From NCBI GenBank assembly GCA_029782215.1, contig JAKOVD010000144.1:62001-126000 (forward strand): DNA of 64,000 nucleotides. The letters run 5' to 3'. Positions 26,701-34,428 of this stretch are shown in pieces. Source of the DNA: Chloroflexota bacterium. Its GTDB lineage: Bacteria; Chloroflexota; Anaerolineae; J102. The position numbers were made by a program, and so were the translations under genes. Positions within the stretch are counted from its first letter, which is position 1, and every line of letters begins with the position of its first letter. The notes under the pieces are model-generated. The model searched no databases, was not told the DNA's origin, and saw nothing but the letters and a program-made list of their open reading frames with translations.

Positions 26701-26801
26701 CCGTGAGCGACGCCGCACAGCTCCTGCTGGCGCGCATCCCGGCCACCTTCGTGCCCACCCTGCAGAACGAGCGGCTTTTCCTGCCGGCCGTCCGGCGTTA
26801 A
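23733..26801 (+). CDS. Large exported protein with propeller-like repeats, function unknown
   Basis: 1022 residues from the ATG at 23733 (GAAGGA 8 bases upstream). A signal peptide (RLLLLLALLLPSLLGAGPTASAVHA) is followed by an unrecognised 170-residue region (CPVLPQGVYQGGWEARLAG ... TGYEIAMTKGWKAVRLP) with four cysteines. A bacterial beta-sandwich-like middle comes next. The last 450 residues have repeated blades such as GGRMALVWNSVSA, GAGQVLVAWAEAQ, GGALWLAWVQSPG, SGQPALAWRHGDT and DGALTLIWPDGTE, each spaced 60-70 residues, like a sialidase/WD-type propeller. It ends PTLQNERLFLPAVRR, a motif frequent at the end of Chloroflexota exported proteins. I do not recognise the family. It is convergent with the acylase gene. 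Confidence 0.7.
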   Translation: MSNRMRLLLLLALLLPSLLGAGPTASAVHAAPSATAAPDADCPVLPQGVYQGGWEARLAGQRPDATGLITARVSITDTATFNLTVNCAGEVTAGTMHWDVHRYLWILGLTPLDCMWSVDFSGAKGLAYGADGQSRIDVRWDESTIHRITCSNDGKPWPVGTWRFSLAGPIQGRTIGGDFRTLYDDPNQSDYDQIAETFRSTGYEIAMTKGWKAVRLPRPSVVGLSANLRQYFLAGIPLTIRYTAAIDWDTAPPGQARFIVGDNPPAAMTVTGDTAVYDLPVATLKGAGKLPISIEAESNGFASRTDGLGPLTLVPVPAWAVPFHLQAQVQGDSVRYTGENLVPSTPLEAEVPVPTNMPLIGGAWRMLPTQLQLGLAANSQGTLEMVAGRTIVGGGYGLGEHTLAADVPAPYYPVATLSDAGLTPGGSSFRLHSQPFPFTYRPTLSLLSVVEDLDKLIATPVIGNLVLALDEVLASSSPVSASMITDGLIGLSDDTFGVIASDYRGSAEMSAAASTSLPGGAWATFRGDGGGKVSQVMLPAPGRPQCGLYQVVNIDFGGLGYRMPAAVAMIMVPDCANPTVAANLGRAVYGSPGSASVERSVLEPRRTAGLDELVLAEGLSQQAQPGLAAGPGGRMALVWNSVSASEAADAVSLRLFDGTAWSSPITVSQPGRPAFAPAVAFDGAGQVLVAWAEAQAAPDPAGLTAAFARSLEVAWARVDPGTRAVTARGLVTNDQEMDYAPRLTATPGGALWLAWVQSPGADMVGTAAAPNRLLAARWTGSGWSAAETAGANLAGTLSWDAAALDDKGLWLAAQVDTDGNLASAGDREIYLYRRSAAGWAAPLRLTNDTVLDDGPLLAVTSSGQPALAWRHGDTVSGLIGDPAATATWLAPQAGVGPGLANGRLVAGPDGALTLIWPDGTEHGQDLWLARYRPSTHDWTIPAPVFNRAEQRRSPAAVTQANGDIVVALAAAASSVEPVTLPNGDKTTIPAVSDAAQLLLARIPATFVPTLQNERLFLPAVRR

Positions 26802-26811
26802 GCGCGGTCGC

Positions 26812-26869
26812 GTAGTAACGACTATAGTCGTTCCCTATTTCCATCCAGAGCGACTAAAGTCGCCACTAC
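26812..26869. repeat. GTAGTAACGAC...GTCGCCACTAC hairpin repeat, copy A
   Basis: The left arm begins GTAGTAACGACTATAGTCG and the right arm ends GACTAAAGTCGCCACTAC. Each arm is itself partly palindromic (ACGACTATAGTCGT). It lies just after the stop of the preceding gene and may act as a terminator. Confidence 0.7.
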
Positions 26870-26879
26870 AAGGGCACCC

Positions 26880-26934
26880 GTAGTAACAACTTCAGTCGTA
26901 CATTTGCGCCAGAAACGACTAAAGTCGCTACTAC
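26880..26934. repeat. GTAGTAACAAC...GTCGCTACTAC hairpin repeat, copy B
   Basis: The same element as at 26812-26869, 11 bases further on; the arms begin GTAGTAACAACTTCAGTCG and end GACTAAAGTCGCTACTAC. A third copy is at 43151-43207. Confidence 0.7.
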
Positions 26935-26946
26935 GAGTCGCTCAGC

Positions 26947-29358
26947 TCATGGCGTCAGGGTCAGCGTGCCTTCGGACACCTTGTCAAGCTGGGCGCGATC
27001 CCAATACATCGGCGCGTAGCCGATCGTCCGCCACTGGTCGATCTGGTCGTCGTAGTGCCTGTGGTAGGGATGGCCTGACTGGCCGGTGGTGTTGGTGGTG
27101 ACCGAATGGGTGAGATCGCTCAGATCGACGATCATGCGCATCGACGGCAGGCCCTGCACCTGGAACAGGCTCTTTTCGTCGGTGGACCAGCCGGTGTTGT
27201 TCACGATGGCGCCGCCGCCGCTCGTTTCGTACGGGCCGCGGTTGAACAGGCTCTCGATCACGCCGATGCCCGACTTGCCCAGGCTCTGGTTCGCAAAGGT
27301 GGCCGTATGGATGGCGCCCCACCGCCACTTGGCGGGGTCGTTCCCCTGCCGCGCCGCCAGCAGGTCGTAGGCCTCGTCCAGCGCCTGGGCGAAGACCTCA
27401 TTGCGGGTCTCGACCTCGGGCGTATAAACGTTGTCCCACCAGTGGGCAGAAGGGTCTTTGACCAGCTCCCGGAAGAACAGCCGGTCGCGCGTGGTCTTGT
27501 CTCCCAGCTCGTCGGCCAGGGTGGCGGTGGGCAGGAAGTACCAGAAGGCTTCGGCAAGAGCCGCTTCGGGGCTGTTCATCGTCTCCTGCAGGTCCCATTT
27601 CAGCAGCATGTCGCGGGCCTTGGCCACCTCAGGCCGGTCGAGCCGGATGTCGCGCAGGAGGGGAATGATCTCGCCCATGAACAGGTTGGCATCGTCACCA
27701 TGGATGGCCTTGATGTCGTCGATCCCGATCTTGTCTTTCGCCTCGATCATCTGCACGATGCGCTGGGCGCGGTAGCCCGGATCCCATTCGTTGCCGAGGA
27801 AGTAGGGATAGTCCGGACCGGCCGGGCGGTTGTTCGCCGTGGCGATGAAGCCCTGATCGGGGTTGAAGGCGTGGGGCAGTTCTTCGAAGGGAACATAGTC
27901 GGTCCAGGCGTAGTCGTCGGTCCAGCCGGGCACGGGGACCATGCCATCGCCATTAGCCCGCACGGGAATCAGGCCGGGCATCTGGTAGCCGATATTGCCG
28001 TCGACATCGGCATACACAAAGTTCTGCGAGGGAGCGTCCCAATTCTGCAGCGCTGCCCGGAATTCGTCCCAATTGCCGGCCTGATCGACCCCCAGGGCTG
28101 CATCCAGGACGCGGTTGCCCTCCAGCGCCGTCCACTGCAGGGCCAGGGGCTGCCAACCGTAGGCCCACTTGCTCGCCGTGCCGGAGCCCACATCGTTGAG
28201 AATGGGCCCGTGCCGCGTGCGGCGGATGGTGAGGGGCACAGGCTGATCCTTCCCCGCCACCTTGATGCTGTCCTGCACGATCTCCATATCCACCCACTCG
28301 CCGTCAACCTCGTATTGGTTGGGGTTGTCGGGGTTGATACGCTCCATGTAGAGGTCCTGGACGTCGGGATTGACGTTGGTCACGCCCCAGGCAATGCGAT
28401 CGTTGTGGCCCACGATGACCGCGGGCGTCGAGGCAAAGGAATAGCCCACCACATTGTAGGGGCAGGCGTCGCTGACGGGCTGGCAGTGCAGCCCGATCTC
28501 GTACCAGATCGATGGCATCTGGATGCCCAGGTGCATGTCATCGGCCAGCAGGGGCTTGCCCGTCGTGGTCCTGGACCCGTGGATCACCCAATCGTTGCTG
28601 CCCAAGCCGTCAAAGGCGCCCATGGCGATCCCCTTGGGCGCCGCCAACATCGCCGTGTCCACCTTGTCCCAGGCCACGGCGCTGGGCACAATCACCGGTT
28701 TGTCGCTGGAATAGGGCACATAGGTCAGCTCCCGCATCCACGTTTCCCCGTAGCGCGAAGCCAGCTCGGCCCGATTCAATTCGCTGTCATAATTGCCGCC
28801 CAGGTCATAGGCCATCATCGTCGCCCAGGTCAGCGAGTTGAGCGGCGTCCAGGGTTCGGGCGTGTACTTGACGCCGTTGAGGGCCAGGACACGGAATTCC
28901 AGCGGCAGGTGGCCCTTGTTCTGGTCGATGTAGGCGTTGACGCCATCCGCATAGGCTTGCAGGACCGCGCGCGCCTCGTCGTCGATCTTGTCCTGGCTGA
29001 GCTGCGCCGAGCGCATGACGCCGAGCGTGCGCAGGTAGCGATCCGTGTCAAGCTGGCTCTCGCCGAACAGCTCCGACAGGCGGCCCTCCCCAATCCGGCG
29101 CCAGAACTCCATCTGCCAGAAGCGATCCTGGGCGTGCACAAAGCCCTGGGCCATGAACAGGTCATGGGGGTTGGAGGCATAGAGATGGGGGATGCCCCGC
29201 TGGTCCCGAACGACGGTGACCTTGTCCTGCAGGCCCGCCACCTGCAGCGTCCCGCTGGTCCGGGGCCAGGCCAGCGTGATCTGTCTCCGGACCAAGAAGA
29301 GGGCCAGCACCACCACGACCACCACGACACCAATGGCGACCAACAGCACTCGACGCAT
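26947..29358 (-). CDS. Penicillin acylase family protein (Ntn hydrolase)
   Basis: 803 residues. An N-terminal membrane anchor (RVLLVAIGVVVVVVVLALFLV) precedes the alpha-subunit region (VTVVRDQRGIPHLYASNPHD, FVHAQDRFWQMEFWRRIGEGRLSELFG). The cleavage point is G253-S254 in the LGSNDWVIHGSRTTTGKPLL motif; the serine becomes the N-terminal nucleophile after self-cleavage. Downstream ADDMHLGIQMPSIWYE, HNDRIAWGVTN and RRTRHGPILND match the family. These enzymes cleave amides such as acyl-homoserine lactones or penicillin side chains; the substrate here is unknown. The membrane anchor suggests an outward-facing enzyme. No catalytic residue appears lost. Confidence 0.92.
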   Translation of the reverse strand: MRRVLLVAIGVVVVVVVLALFLVRRQITLAWPRTSGTLQVAGLQDKVTVVRDQRGIPHLYASNPHDLFMAQGFVHAQDRFWQMEFWRRIGEGRLSELFGESQLDTDRYLRTLGVMRSAQLSQDKIDDEARAVLQAYADGVNAYIDQNKGHLPLEFRVLALNGVKYTPEPWTPLNSLTWATMMAYDLGGNYDSELNRAELASRYGETWMRELTYVPYSSDKPVIVPSAVAWDKVDTAMLAAPKGIAMGAFDGLGSNDWVIHGSRTTTGKPLLADDMHLGIQMPSIWYEIGLHCQPVSDACPYNVVGYSFASTPAVIVGHNDRIAWGVTNVNPDVQDLYMERINPDNPNQYEVDGEWVDMEIVQDSIKVAGKDQPVPLTIRRTRHGPILNDVGSGTASKWAYGWQPLALQWTALEGNRVLDAALGVDQAGNWDEFRAALQNWDAPSQNFVYADVDGNIGYQMPGLIPVRANGDGMVPVPGWTDDYAWTDYVPFEELPHAFNPDQGFIATANNRPAGPDYPYFLGNEWDPGYRAQRIVQMIEAKDKIGIDDIKAIHGDDANLFMGEIIPLLRDIRLDRPEVAKARDMLLKWDLQETMNSPEAALAEAFWYFLPTATLADELGDKTTRDRLFFRELVKDPSAHWWDNVYTPEVETRNEVFAQALDEAYDLLAARQGNDPAKWRWGAIHTATFANQSLGKSGIGVIESLFNRGPYETSGGGAIVNNTGWSTDEKSLFQVQGLPSMRMIVDLSDLTHSVTTNTTGQSGHPYHRHYDDQIDQWRTIGYAPMYWDRAQLDKVSEGTLTLTP

Positions 29359-29472
29359 AAGGGGGCGCTCCTGCCTGCAGAAGAAATGCCGGATAGATTG
29401 GATCAGCGGAGGCCTGCGGCCGTCATGGCACGGCGTACGCTGACTTACAATTATGGCACAGGTGCGGCGCGA

Positions 29473-29826
29473 CTATGCAAAAAGCGCGGCCACTTCGAAG
29501 GGGTCTAGACCCGCCCACCCAAAGCGTTTCCAGTTGGTGTAGCCAGCAGCGCTGAACTCCACACCCTCCGCCTCCAGGAGCGCCTGCTGCTCGGCGGCGC
29601 CGTGCTCGAACGAGCGGATGGAGCAGCGGCCGGCGCTGTTGATCACCCGCTGCCAGGGCACGACCTCCGCCTGAGCGGCGGTCAGGGAAGCCAGCGCCCA
29701 GCCCACCGTGCGGGCGGCGCCCGGCGCACCCAGCATCTCCGCGATCTGCCCGTAGGACACCACCCTGCCTGGCGGGATCTGCCGGACCAGGAGGTAAACT
29801 TTGTCAAAGAAGGAAAGCTCGGTCAC
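29473..29826 (-). CDS. Alkyltransferase-like protein (MGMT family without the reactive cysteine)
   Basis: 117 residues corresponding to the DNA-binding half of O6-alkylguanine-DNA alkyltransferase. The helix-turn-helix region IPPGRVVSYGQIAEMLGAPGAARTVGWAL is intact, but the active-site PCHRV is PWQRV (PWQRVINSAG): tryptophan replaces the acceptor cysteine. This is the ATL pattern. Characterised relatives bind O6-alkylguanine without repairing it and route it to nucleotide excision repair. The C-terminus has the usual LLEAEGVEF segment. It is short and complete; it is upstream of the acylase gene in the same direction, 114 bp apart. Confidence 0.9.
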   Translation of the reverse strand: MTELSFFDKVYLLVRQIPPGRVVSYGQIAEMLGAPGAARTVGWALASLTAAQAEVVPWQRVINSAGRCSIRSFEHGAAEQQALLEAEGVEFSAAGYTNWKRFGWAGLDPFEVAALFA

Positions 29827-29912
29827 GGTGCACCTCGAAGATCAGCCGCAGTACAAGGTGAAGAACACAGAAACCGCCTTGCCCAGTCGCTACTCGCCAC
29901 CCGTCTCCCTCC

Positions 29913-30566
29913 TCACGATTCCTCCTCATCATAGTACGCCCTCCTGGCCACATGCTCAGCCAGGGCCAGCTCCTCGGGCGTGTTCACGTTGAGAAGGGCC
30001 AGGCCCGTGGGGTCGAGCGGCGCCATTTCCTCCTCGCCGATCTCGCGCACGCGCACCTGGTCATGAAAGGCGATCATCCGGCGCTTGCCCTGGGCGATGG
30101 CGGCGGCGATGGCCGGCAGACAGGTCGAGCGGCGGTAGACGGCGTGCAGGGGGTGCTGGCCATCCTCGGTGCGGGGGATGACCACGTCGGCGGCGGCGGC
30201 AGCGGCGAGCATGTAGCCCAGGAGGTCGGTGCTCAGGAAGGGCATATCGCAGGCGACGAGCACGGCCAGCTCGTGCCTGGCAGCGGCCAATCCCGAATAG
30301 AGCCCCATCAACGGCCCGTAGTTGGGCTGTTGGTCGGGGATGCAGGGCAGCCCCAGGAAAGCATAGGACTCCGGCTCGTTGGCGATCAGGAGAATCTCAT
30401 CGCCCAGCGGCTGTACGGCGCCGACGACCCGCTCGATCAGGCGCATCCCCCCCACGGGCACGAGCGCCTTGTTCCGGCCCATGCGGCTGCTGGCGCCGCC
30501 CACCAGGATCAGGATCGTGGCCGGCACGGCAGAGGCAGCCTGACCAGGCTCAACGGCAGCAGCCAT
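29913..30566 (-). CDS. mobA: Molybdenum cofactor guanylyltransferase
   Basis: 217 residues. The N-terminal nucleotide-binding motif LVGGASSRMGRNKALVPVGG matches the MobA/GlmU-like L-x-GG-x-S-x-RMG-x-x-KA consensus. IPDQQPNYGPLMGLYSGLA and VLVACDMPFLSTDLL (the metal-binding D in the C-D-M-P-F motif) are also diagnostic. LLNVNTPEEL near the end is the typical N-x-N-x-P-x-D/E-L. It attaches GMP to molybdopterin to form the bis-MGD cofactor. The partner-type gene mobB lies 12 kb away at 41579-42067. The N-terminal 16 residues (AAAVEPGQAASAVPA) are extra compared with E. coli. Confidence 0.93.
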   Translation of the reverse strand: MAAAVEPGQAASAVPATILILVGGASSRMGRNKALVPVGGMRLIERVVGAVQPLGDEILLIANEPESYAFLGLPCIPDQQPNYGPLMGLYSGLAAARHELAVLVACDMPFLSTDLLGYMLAAAAAADVVIPRTEDGQHPLHAVYRRSTCLPAIAAAIAQGKRRMIAFHDQVRVREIGEEEMAPLDPTGLALLNVNTPEELALAEHVARRAYYDEEES

Positions 30567-30703
30567 CGCTCACCCTCGCATCCGGCCCAGGAAAACAAAA
30601 CACCGGGTGCGGACCCAGGGGTGCGGCGCACTCGGTGCTCTGGCCTGTCCTCATGGACAAGGTACGTTCGACGCCAGCGGCGTCGCAGACGAGGTGTGTC
30701 TGG

Positions 30704-30943
30704 CTATTTCTTCGCCTGCGCCTGATCCAGAAGAGCCACGACCTCACCAACGGTCTGGATCTTCTGCGCTTCTTCGTCAGAAATCTCGCCGCCGAACTCC
30801 TCCTCGAAGGCCATCATCAACTCAACCAGGTCCAGACTGTCGGCCTCCAAATCCTCGCGGAAGCGGGCCTCGGGGGTGACCTTTTCCCGGTCAACGCCAA
30901 GCTGGTCGACGATGATGTCAGTAACACGATCTTGGGTGCTCAT
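30704..30943 (-). CDS. acpP: Acyl carrier protein
   Basis: 79 residues from the ATG at 30943. It is a classic four-helix [29 protein letters not shown], the 4'-phosphopantetheine serine in [19 protein letters not shown], and the final [14 protein letters not shown]. It carries growing acyl chains for fatty acid synthesis. The frame is open upstream, but the ATG at 30943 gives the normal N-terminus (MSTQDRV). It is separated from fab genes, which are not in the window, and is divergent from fni with its own promoter and a leader of about 80 nt. Confidence 0.97.
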   Translation of the reverse strand: MSTQDRVTDIIVDQLGVDREKVTPEARFREDLEADSLDLVELMMAFEEEFGGEISDEEAQKIQTVGEVVALLDQAQAKK

Positions 30944-30995
30944 GTGTGGTGATTCTCCGCTGTCAAATGAATGAAAATGCAAATGGCCAGACAAC

Positions 30996-31058
30996 GACCG
31001 GCGCACCGGTCTGATGAGTGCCAGCTAGGCATTCTAGCATGGCTGCTGAGGCGGGCAA
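30996..31058 (-). promoter_or_regulatory. acpP promoter and leader hairpin
   Basis: On the minus strand TTGCCC (31053-31058) and TAGAAT (31031-31036) are spaced 16 bp. The start should be near 31024, leaving about 80 nt of leader. A hairpin GACCGG-TGCG-CCGGTC lies at 30996-31011 within it. Confidence 0.5.
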
Positions 31059-31128
31059 AATGGACGCGCTGGGTGCACCATCCTATCCGATAGGGGAACA
31101 CCAGCAAGCAACGAAAGTTGCGCACGAT

Positions 31129-31158
31129 TTGACAAGCCCAAAGTGCGACGTCTACACT
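31129..31158 (+). promoter_or_regulatory. fni promoter predicting a leaderless mRNA
   Basis: TTGACA at 31129-31134 and TACACT at 31153-31158 are spaced 18 bp. The start is expected at 31165-31166, which is the ATG. No Shine-Dalgarno sequence is present. Confidence 0.6.
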
Positions 31159-31165
31159 GGCTGCC

Positions 31166-32203
31166 ATGAGCGGAACCCATGCCCGGCGCAAGGCGGATCA
31201 CATCCGCATCAACCTGGAGGAAAACGTCAACTTCCCCAGGCTGACCACGGGCCTGGAACGTTACCGCTTCATGCACGAGGCCCTGCCCGAGGTGGACCTG
31301 CCGGACGTGGACCCCACGGTGACCCTCTTCGGCAAGCGCCTCGCCGCTCCCATCCTGATCTCGTCGATGACAGGAGGGACCGAGGAAGCCCAGCGCATCA
31401 ACTTCAACCTGGCGGAGGCGGCCGAAGCCGCCGGCATCGCCATGGGGCTGGGCTCGATGAGGGCGGCCCTGGAGGAGCCGGAACAGGCGCCTACGTTCCA
31501 GGTGCGCAAGGTGGCGCCCAGCCTGCTGCTTTTCAGCAACCTGGGCGCCGTCCAGCTCAACAAGGGCTATTCCGTCGACCAGTGCCTGCGGGCGGTTGAG
31601 ATGGTGGAGGCCGACGCCCTGATTTTGCACTTGAATCCGCTTCAGGAAGCGGTGCAGGCCGACGGCGACTGGCATTGGCGCGGCCTGGCCGCCAAGATCG
31701 AGCAGGTCTGCCGGGCCTTGCCGGTGCCAGTCATCGCCAAGGAAGTGGGCTGGGGCATTTCACCGCGGAGCGCCCGCCTGCTGGCGGACGCCGGCGTGAG
31801 CGCCATCGACGTTGCCGGCAGCGGGGGCACCTCCTGGACCGAGGTCGAGTACCACCGCGCCGAGGGCGAGCGTTGGCGGCGGCTGGCGCGAGCCTTTGCC
31901 GATTGGGGCATCCCCACCGCCGAGTCGCTGCGTCTGGTCCGCCAGACCGTGCCGGACATGGGGCTTTTCGCCAGCGGCGGCCTGCGCGGGGGGATGGACA
32001 TCGCCAAATGCGTGGCCCTCGGCGCCGATCTGGGCGGCATGGCCGGCCCCTTCCTCAAGGCGGCCGACAAAGGGGTAGACGCCGTGGCCGAAGAGATCGA
32101 GGTTACCCTGGCAGAGATGCGGGTGGCCATGTTCGTTGCCGGCGCCAAGGACATCGCCGCCCTGCGTGAGCCCGGACGGCTTCTGGAAATCTCAACCGTT
32201 TGA
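31166..32203 (+). CDS. fni: Type 2 isopentenyl-diphosphate delta-isomerase
   Basis: 345 residues, the FMN-dependent isomerase that interconverts IPP and DMAPP. The start is typical ([20 protein letters not shown]-x-x-H-I). Then come [21 protein letters not shown] (FMN contacts), [42 protein letters not shown] (the conserved N-x-x-QE substrate motif), [19 protein letters not shown] and [21 protein letters not shown]. All substrate and flavin residues known in the family seem kept. It leads a three-gene run with an ornithine cyclodeaminase-family gene (21-bp gap) and a polyprenyl synthase. Confidence 0.97.
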   Translation: MSGTHARRKADHIRINLEENVNFPRLTTGLERYRFMHEALPEVDLPDVDPTVTLFGKRLAAPILISSMTGGTEEAQRINFNLAEAAEAAGIAMGLGSMRAALEEPEQAPTFQVRKVAPSLLLFSNLGAVQLNKGYSVDQCLRAVEMVEADALILHLNPLQEAVQADGDWHWRGLAAKIEQVCRALPVPVIAKEVGWGISPRSARLLADAGVSAIDVAGSGGTSWTEVEYHRAEGERWRRLARAFADWGIPTAESLRLVRQTVPDMGLFASGGLRGGMDIAKCVALGADLGGMAGPFLKAADKGVDAVAEEIEVTLAEMRVAMFVAGAKDIAALREPGRLLEISTV

Positions 32204-32224
32204 CCCCGATGGGGAGGAGTGACC

Positions 32225-33199
32225 ATGCCTGACCTCAAACTGCTCTATCTCTCGCGCGCCGATGTCGAGGCCGTCGACGTGCCGATGCGTGAGATCATCG
32301 ACGCGCTGGAGGTTGCCTTCCGCGCCCACGGTGAAGGTCGTGTGGAGATGCCGCCCAAGCCGGGCGTGCACTCGCGTCCGGACGCCTTTATCCATGCCAT
32401 GCCGGCCTACATCCCCGACCTGCGCGCCATCGGCGTCAAGTGGGTCAGCGGCTATCCGGACAACCAGGCAATCGGTCTGCCCTACATCAACGGTCTGCTC
32501 ATCCTCAACGACGACGAGACCGGCTTGCCCCTCTCGGTGATGGACTGTAGCTGGATCACGGCCATGCGCACCGGCGCCGCCACCGCCGTCGCCGCCAAGT
32601 ACCTGGCACGGCCTGACTCTGAGACGGTGGGCATCCTGGGCTGCGGCGTCCAGGGCCGCAGCAATCTGGAAGCGCTCAACGTGCTCTTTCCGCTCAAACG
32701 CGTCGTCGCCTACGACCGCTACCCCGAATCCGCCGAGCGCTATGCCGCCGACATGAGCGAGCGCTGGGGTCTGGAGGTCATCGTGGCCCGTGAACCTCGC
32801 CAGGCTGTGAGCGGCTGCGACATCGTCGTGACCGCAGGGCCCATCCTGCACACGCCCCATGCCACCATCCAGGCGGGTTGGCTGGACGAGGGCGCCTTTG
32901 CCTCGCTGGTGGATTATGACTCTTTCTGGTCCCGGGCGGCGCTGAAAGAGTCGGACAAGTTCTGCACGGACGATGTTCCCCAGCTCGAGCACTACCGCTC
33001 CCTGGGGTACTTCCAGGATATCCCGCCCATCCACGCCAGCGTGGGTGAGCTGGTTTGCGGGACGAAGCCGGGGCGACAGTCGCCCGGCGAACGCACGATG
33101 ACCGCCAACCTCGGCCTGGCGCTGGACGACATGGCGACTGCGCCCATCGTCTTCCGCCGTGCCATTGAGCGCGGCCTCGGCGTCTGGCTGCCACTGTAG
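32225..33199 (+). CDS. Ornithine cyclodeaminase / mu-crystallin family protein
   Basis: 324 residues. The N-terminal dimerisation part ([27 protein letters not shown]) and [12 protein letters not shown] with the substrate-side lysine precede a Rossmann domain ([22 protein letters not shown]-x-G-x-x-G; then [14 protein letters not shown]). It could be an ornithine cyclodeaminase, an alanine dehydrogenase-like or a ketimine reductase enzyme; the exact reaction cannot be read from sequence. The ATG at 32225 is chosen because GGAGG lies 7 bases upstream; a GTG two codons earlier is too close. The position between fni and a polyprenyl synthase gene is odd for an amino-acid enzyme. Confidence 0.88.
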   Translation: MPDLKLLYLSRADVEAVDVPMREIIDALEVAFRAHGEGRVEMPPKPGVHSRPDAFIHAMPAYIPDLRAIGVKWVSGYPDNQAIGLPYINGLLILNDDETGLPLSVMDCSWITAMRTGAATAVAAKYLARPDSETVGILGCGVQGRSNLEALNVLFPLKRVVAYDRYPESAERYAADMSERWGLEVIVAREPRQAVSGCDIVVTAGPILHTPHATIQAGWLDEGAFASLVDYDSFWSRAALKESDKFCTDDVPQLEHYRSLGYFQDIPPIHASVGELVCGTKPGRQSPGERTMTANLGLALDDMATAPIVFRRAIERGLGVWLPL

Positions 33200-33242
33200 T
33201 GCTGTAGCCGCCAACGCAGACAGTGACCTTCAGGATGAAGCG

Positions 33243-34280
33243 ATGACGAGCGTACAGCATTTCAGCGCCCAGTGGCTCCCCGCCATCGAGGCAACCCTGC
33301 GCCGGCAGTTGGCCGGCGGGCCGCCGGAAGCGCAAGGGATGTACGCGATGATGCGCTATCACATGGGTTGGGAAGACGCCCTGGGGCAGCCCGAACAGGC
33401 GCCCCAGGGCAAGCGTGTGCGGCCCCTGGTGGTCCTGATGGCCTGCCTGGCGGCGGGGGGCGCCCCCGAACAGGCGCTGCCGGCGGCGGCCGCCGTTGAG
33501 CTCGTCCACAACTTCTCGCTGATCCACGACGACATCGAGGATGGCAGTCCTACCCGGCGCCATCGCGCCACGTTGTGGACGCTGGCAGGCCAGCCGCAGG
33601 CGATCAATGCCGGCGACGCCATGTTCACCCTGGCGCGCCTGGCGCTGCTGGGTTTGGGGGAGGCCGGAGTGGCCGATGCCAAGGTACTGCGCTGCCTGCA
33701 CCTGTTTGACCGCACCTGCCTGCACCTCACCGAGGGCCAGTACCAGGACATGAGCTTCGAGACGCGACCCCACGTGACCCCGGCGGAATACCTGGTCATG
33801 ATCGCCGGCAAGACGGCGGCGCTGCTGGCAGCTTCAGCCCAGTTAGGCGCGCTCGTGGCCAGCGAAGACGTGGCGGCCAGCGAACACTACTGGCGCTTTG
33901 GCCACGAGCTGGGCCTGAGCTTCCAGGTGCAGGACGACATCCTCGGCATCTGGGGAGACGAGGCGCTGACCGGCAAGTCGGCCGCCAGCGACATCCTCAC
34001 CCGCAAGAAGACCCTGCCGGTGCTCTACGCCCTGGCGCAGCCGGGTCCCGATGGCGAGGCGCTGCGCGAGATCTACGCCTCGGCCGCCGATCTTGAGGCG
34101 GACGACCTGCCCACGATCCTGCGCCTGCTGGACCGGCTTGGCGCCCGTTCCCATGCCGAGGCCGCCGCCGGAACCCACGCCGCCGCAGCCCTGGCGGCCC
34201 TAGAGGCAGCGGGCGGGGGTAGCGAAGGGACGGCACTGCTGCGCGAGCTGGCGCTGGCGCTGCTCGGGCGCCAGACCTGA
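33243..34280 (+). CDS. Polyprenyl (geranylgeranyl-type) diphosphate synthase
   Basis: 345 residues from the ATG at 33243. The synthase core is complete: GKRVRPLVVLMACLAAGG, the first aspartate-rich motif LIHDDIEDGSPTRR, NAGDAMFTLA, the lower motif GLSFQVQDDILGIWGD with DD-x-x-D-like metal ligands, and KSAASDILTRKKTLPVLYAL. It condenses IPP onto allylic diphosphates. The chain length is not fixed by sequence, but the short spacing before DDIED and the small side chains in HNFSLIHDD are compatible with C15-C20. It lies 43 bp after the cyclodeaminase-family gene and so is likely in the fni transcript. Confidence 0.93.
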   Translation: MTSVQHFSAQWLPAIEATLRRQLAGGPPEAQGMYAMMRYHMGWEDALGQPEQAPQGKRVRPLVVLMACLAAGGAPEQALPAAAAVELVHNFSLIHDDIEDGSPTRRHRATLWTLAGQPQAINAGDAMFTLARLALLGLGEAGVADAKVLRCLHLFDRTCLHLTEGQYQDMSFETRPHVTPAEYLVMIAGKTAALLAASAQLGALVASEDVAASEHYWRFGHELGLSFQVQDDILGIWGDEALTGKSAASDILTRKKTLPVLYALAQPGPDGEALREIYASAADLEADDLPTILRLLDRLGARSHAEAAAGTHAAAALAALEAAGGGSEGTALLRELALALLGRQT

Positions 34281-34299
34281 GGAATCCGGAGCGAAGACC

Positions 34300-34428
34300 C
34301 TAATTGCCGTCCTGACCGTACAGGATTCGAGCCATTTTCGCCTGCAGTGGCGGCAAGTCCTCTTTCACCGTTCGCCAGAGGACTTGGAGATCGACTCCAA
34401 AGTACTGGTGTAGGTCCGGGAAGTCATA
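34300..34428 (-). pseudogene. HEPN (DUF86) toxin fragment
   Basis: Translated from 34428 to 34300, 42 residues show the C-terminal part of a DUF86/HEPN toxin: DLHQYFGVDLQVLW, then RTVKEDLPPLQAKMARIL, matching the family's H-x-YFGVD-x-x-x-W-x-T-V-x-x-DLP-x-L pattern. The N-terminal two thirds, including the arginine of the R-x4-6-H RNase motif, are missing; upstream codons belong to another frame. It sits directly after an MNT fragment, as expected for a deleted MNT/HEPN operon. No start codon supports expression. Confidence 0.72.

Noticed and set aside
27106..29508. An 800-codon open frame antisense to the penicillin acylase gene
   Set aside because: Composition (His, Gly, Val, Arg) is typical of a shadow frame; the opposite strand has complete Ntn-hydrolase motifs.
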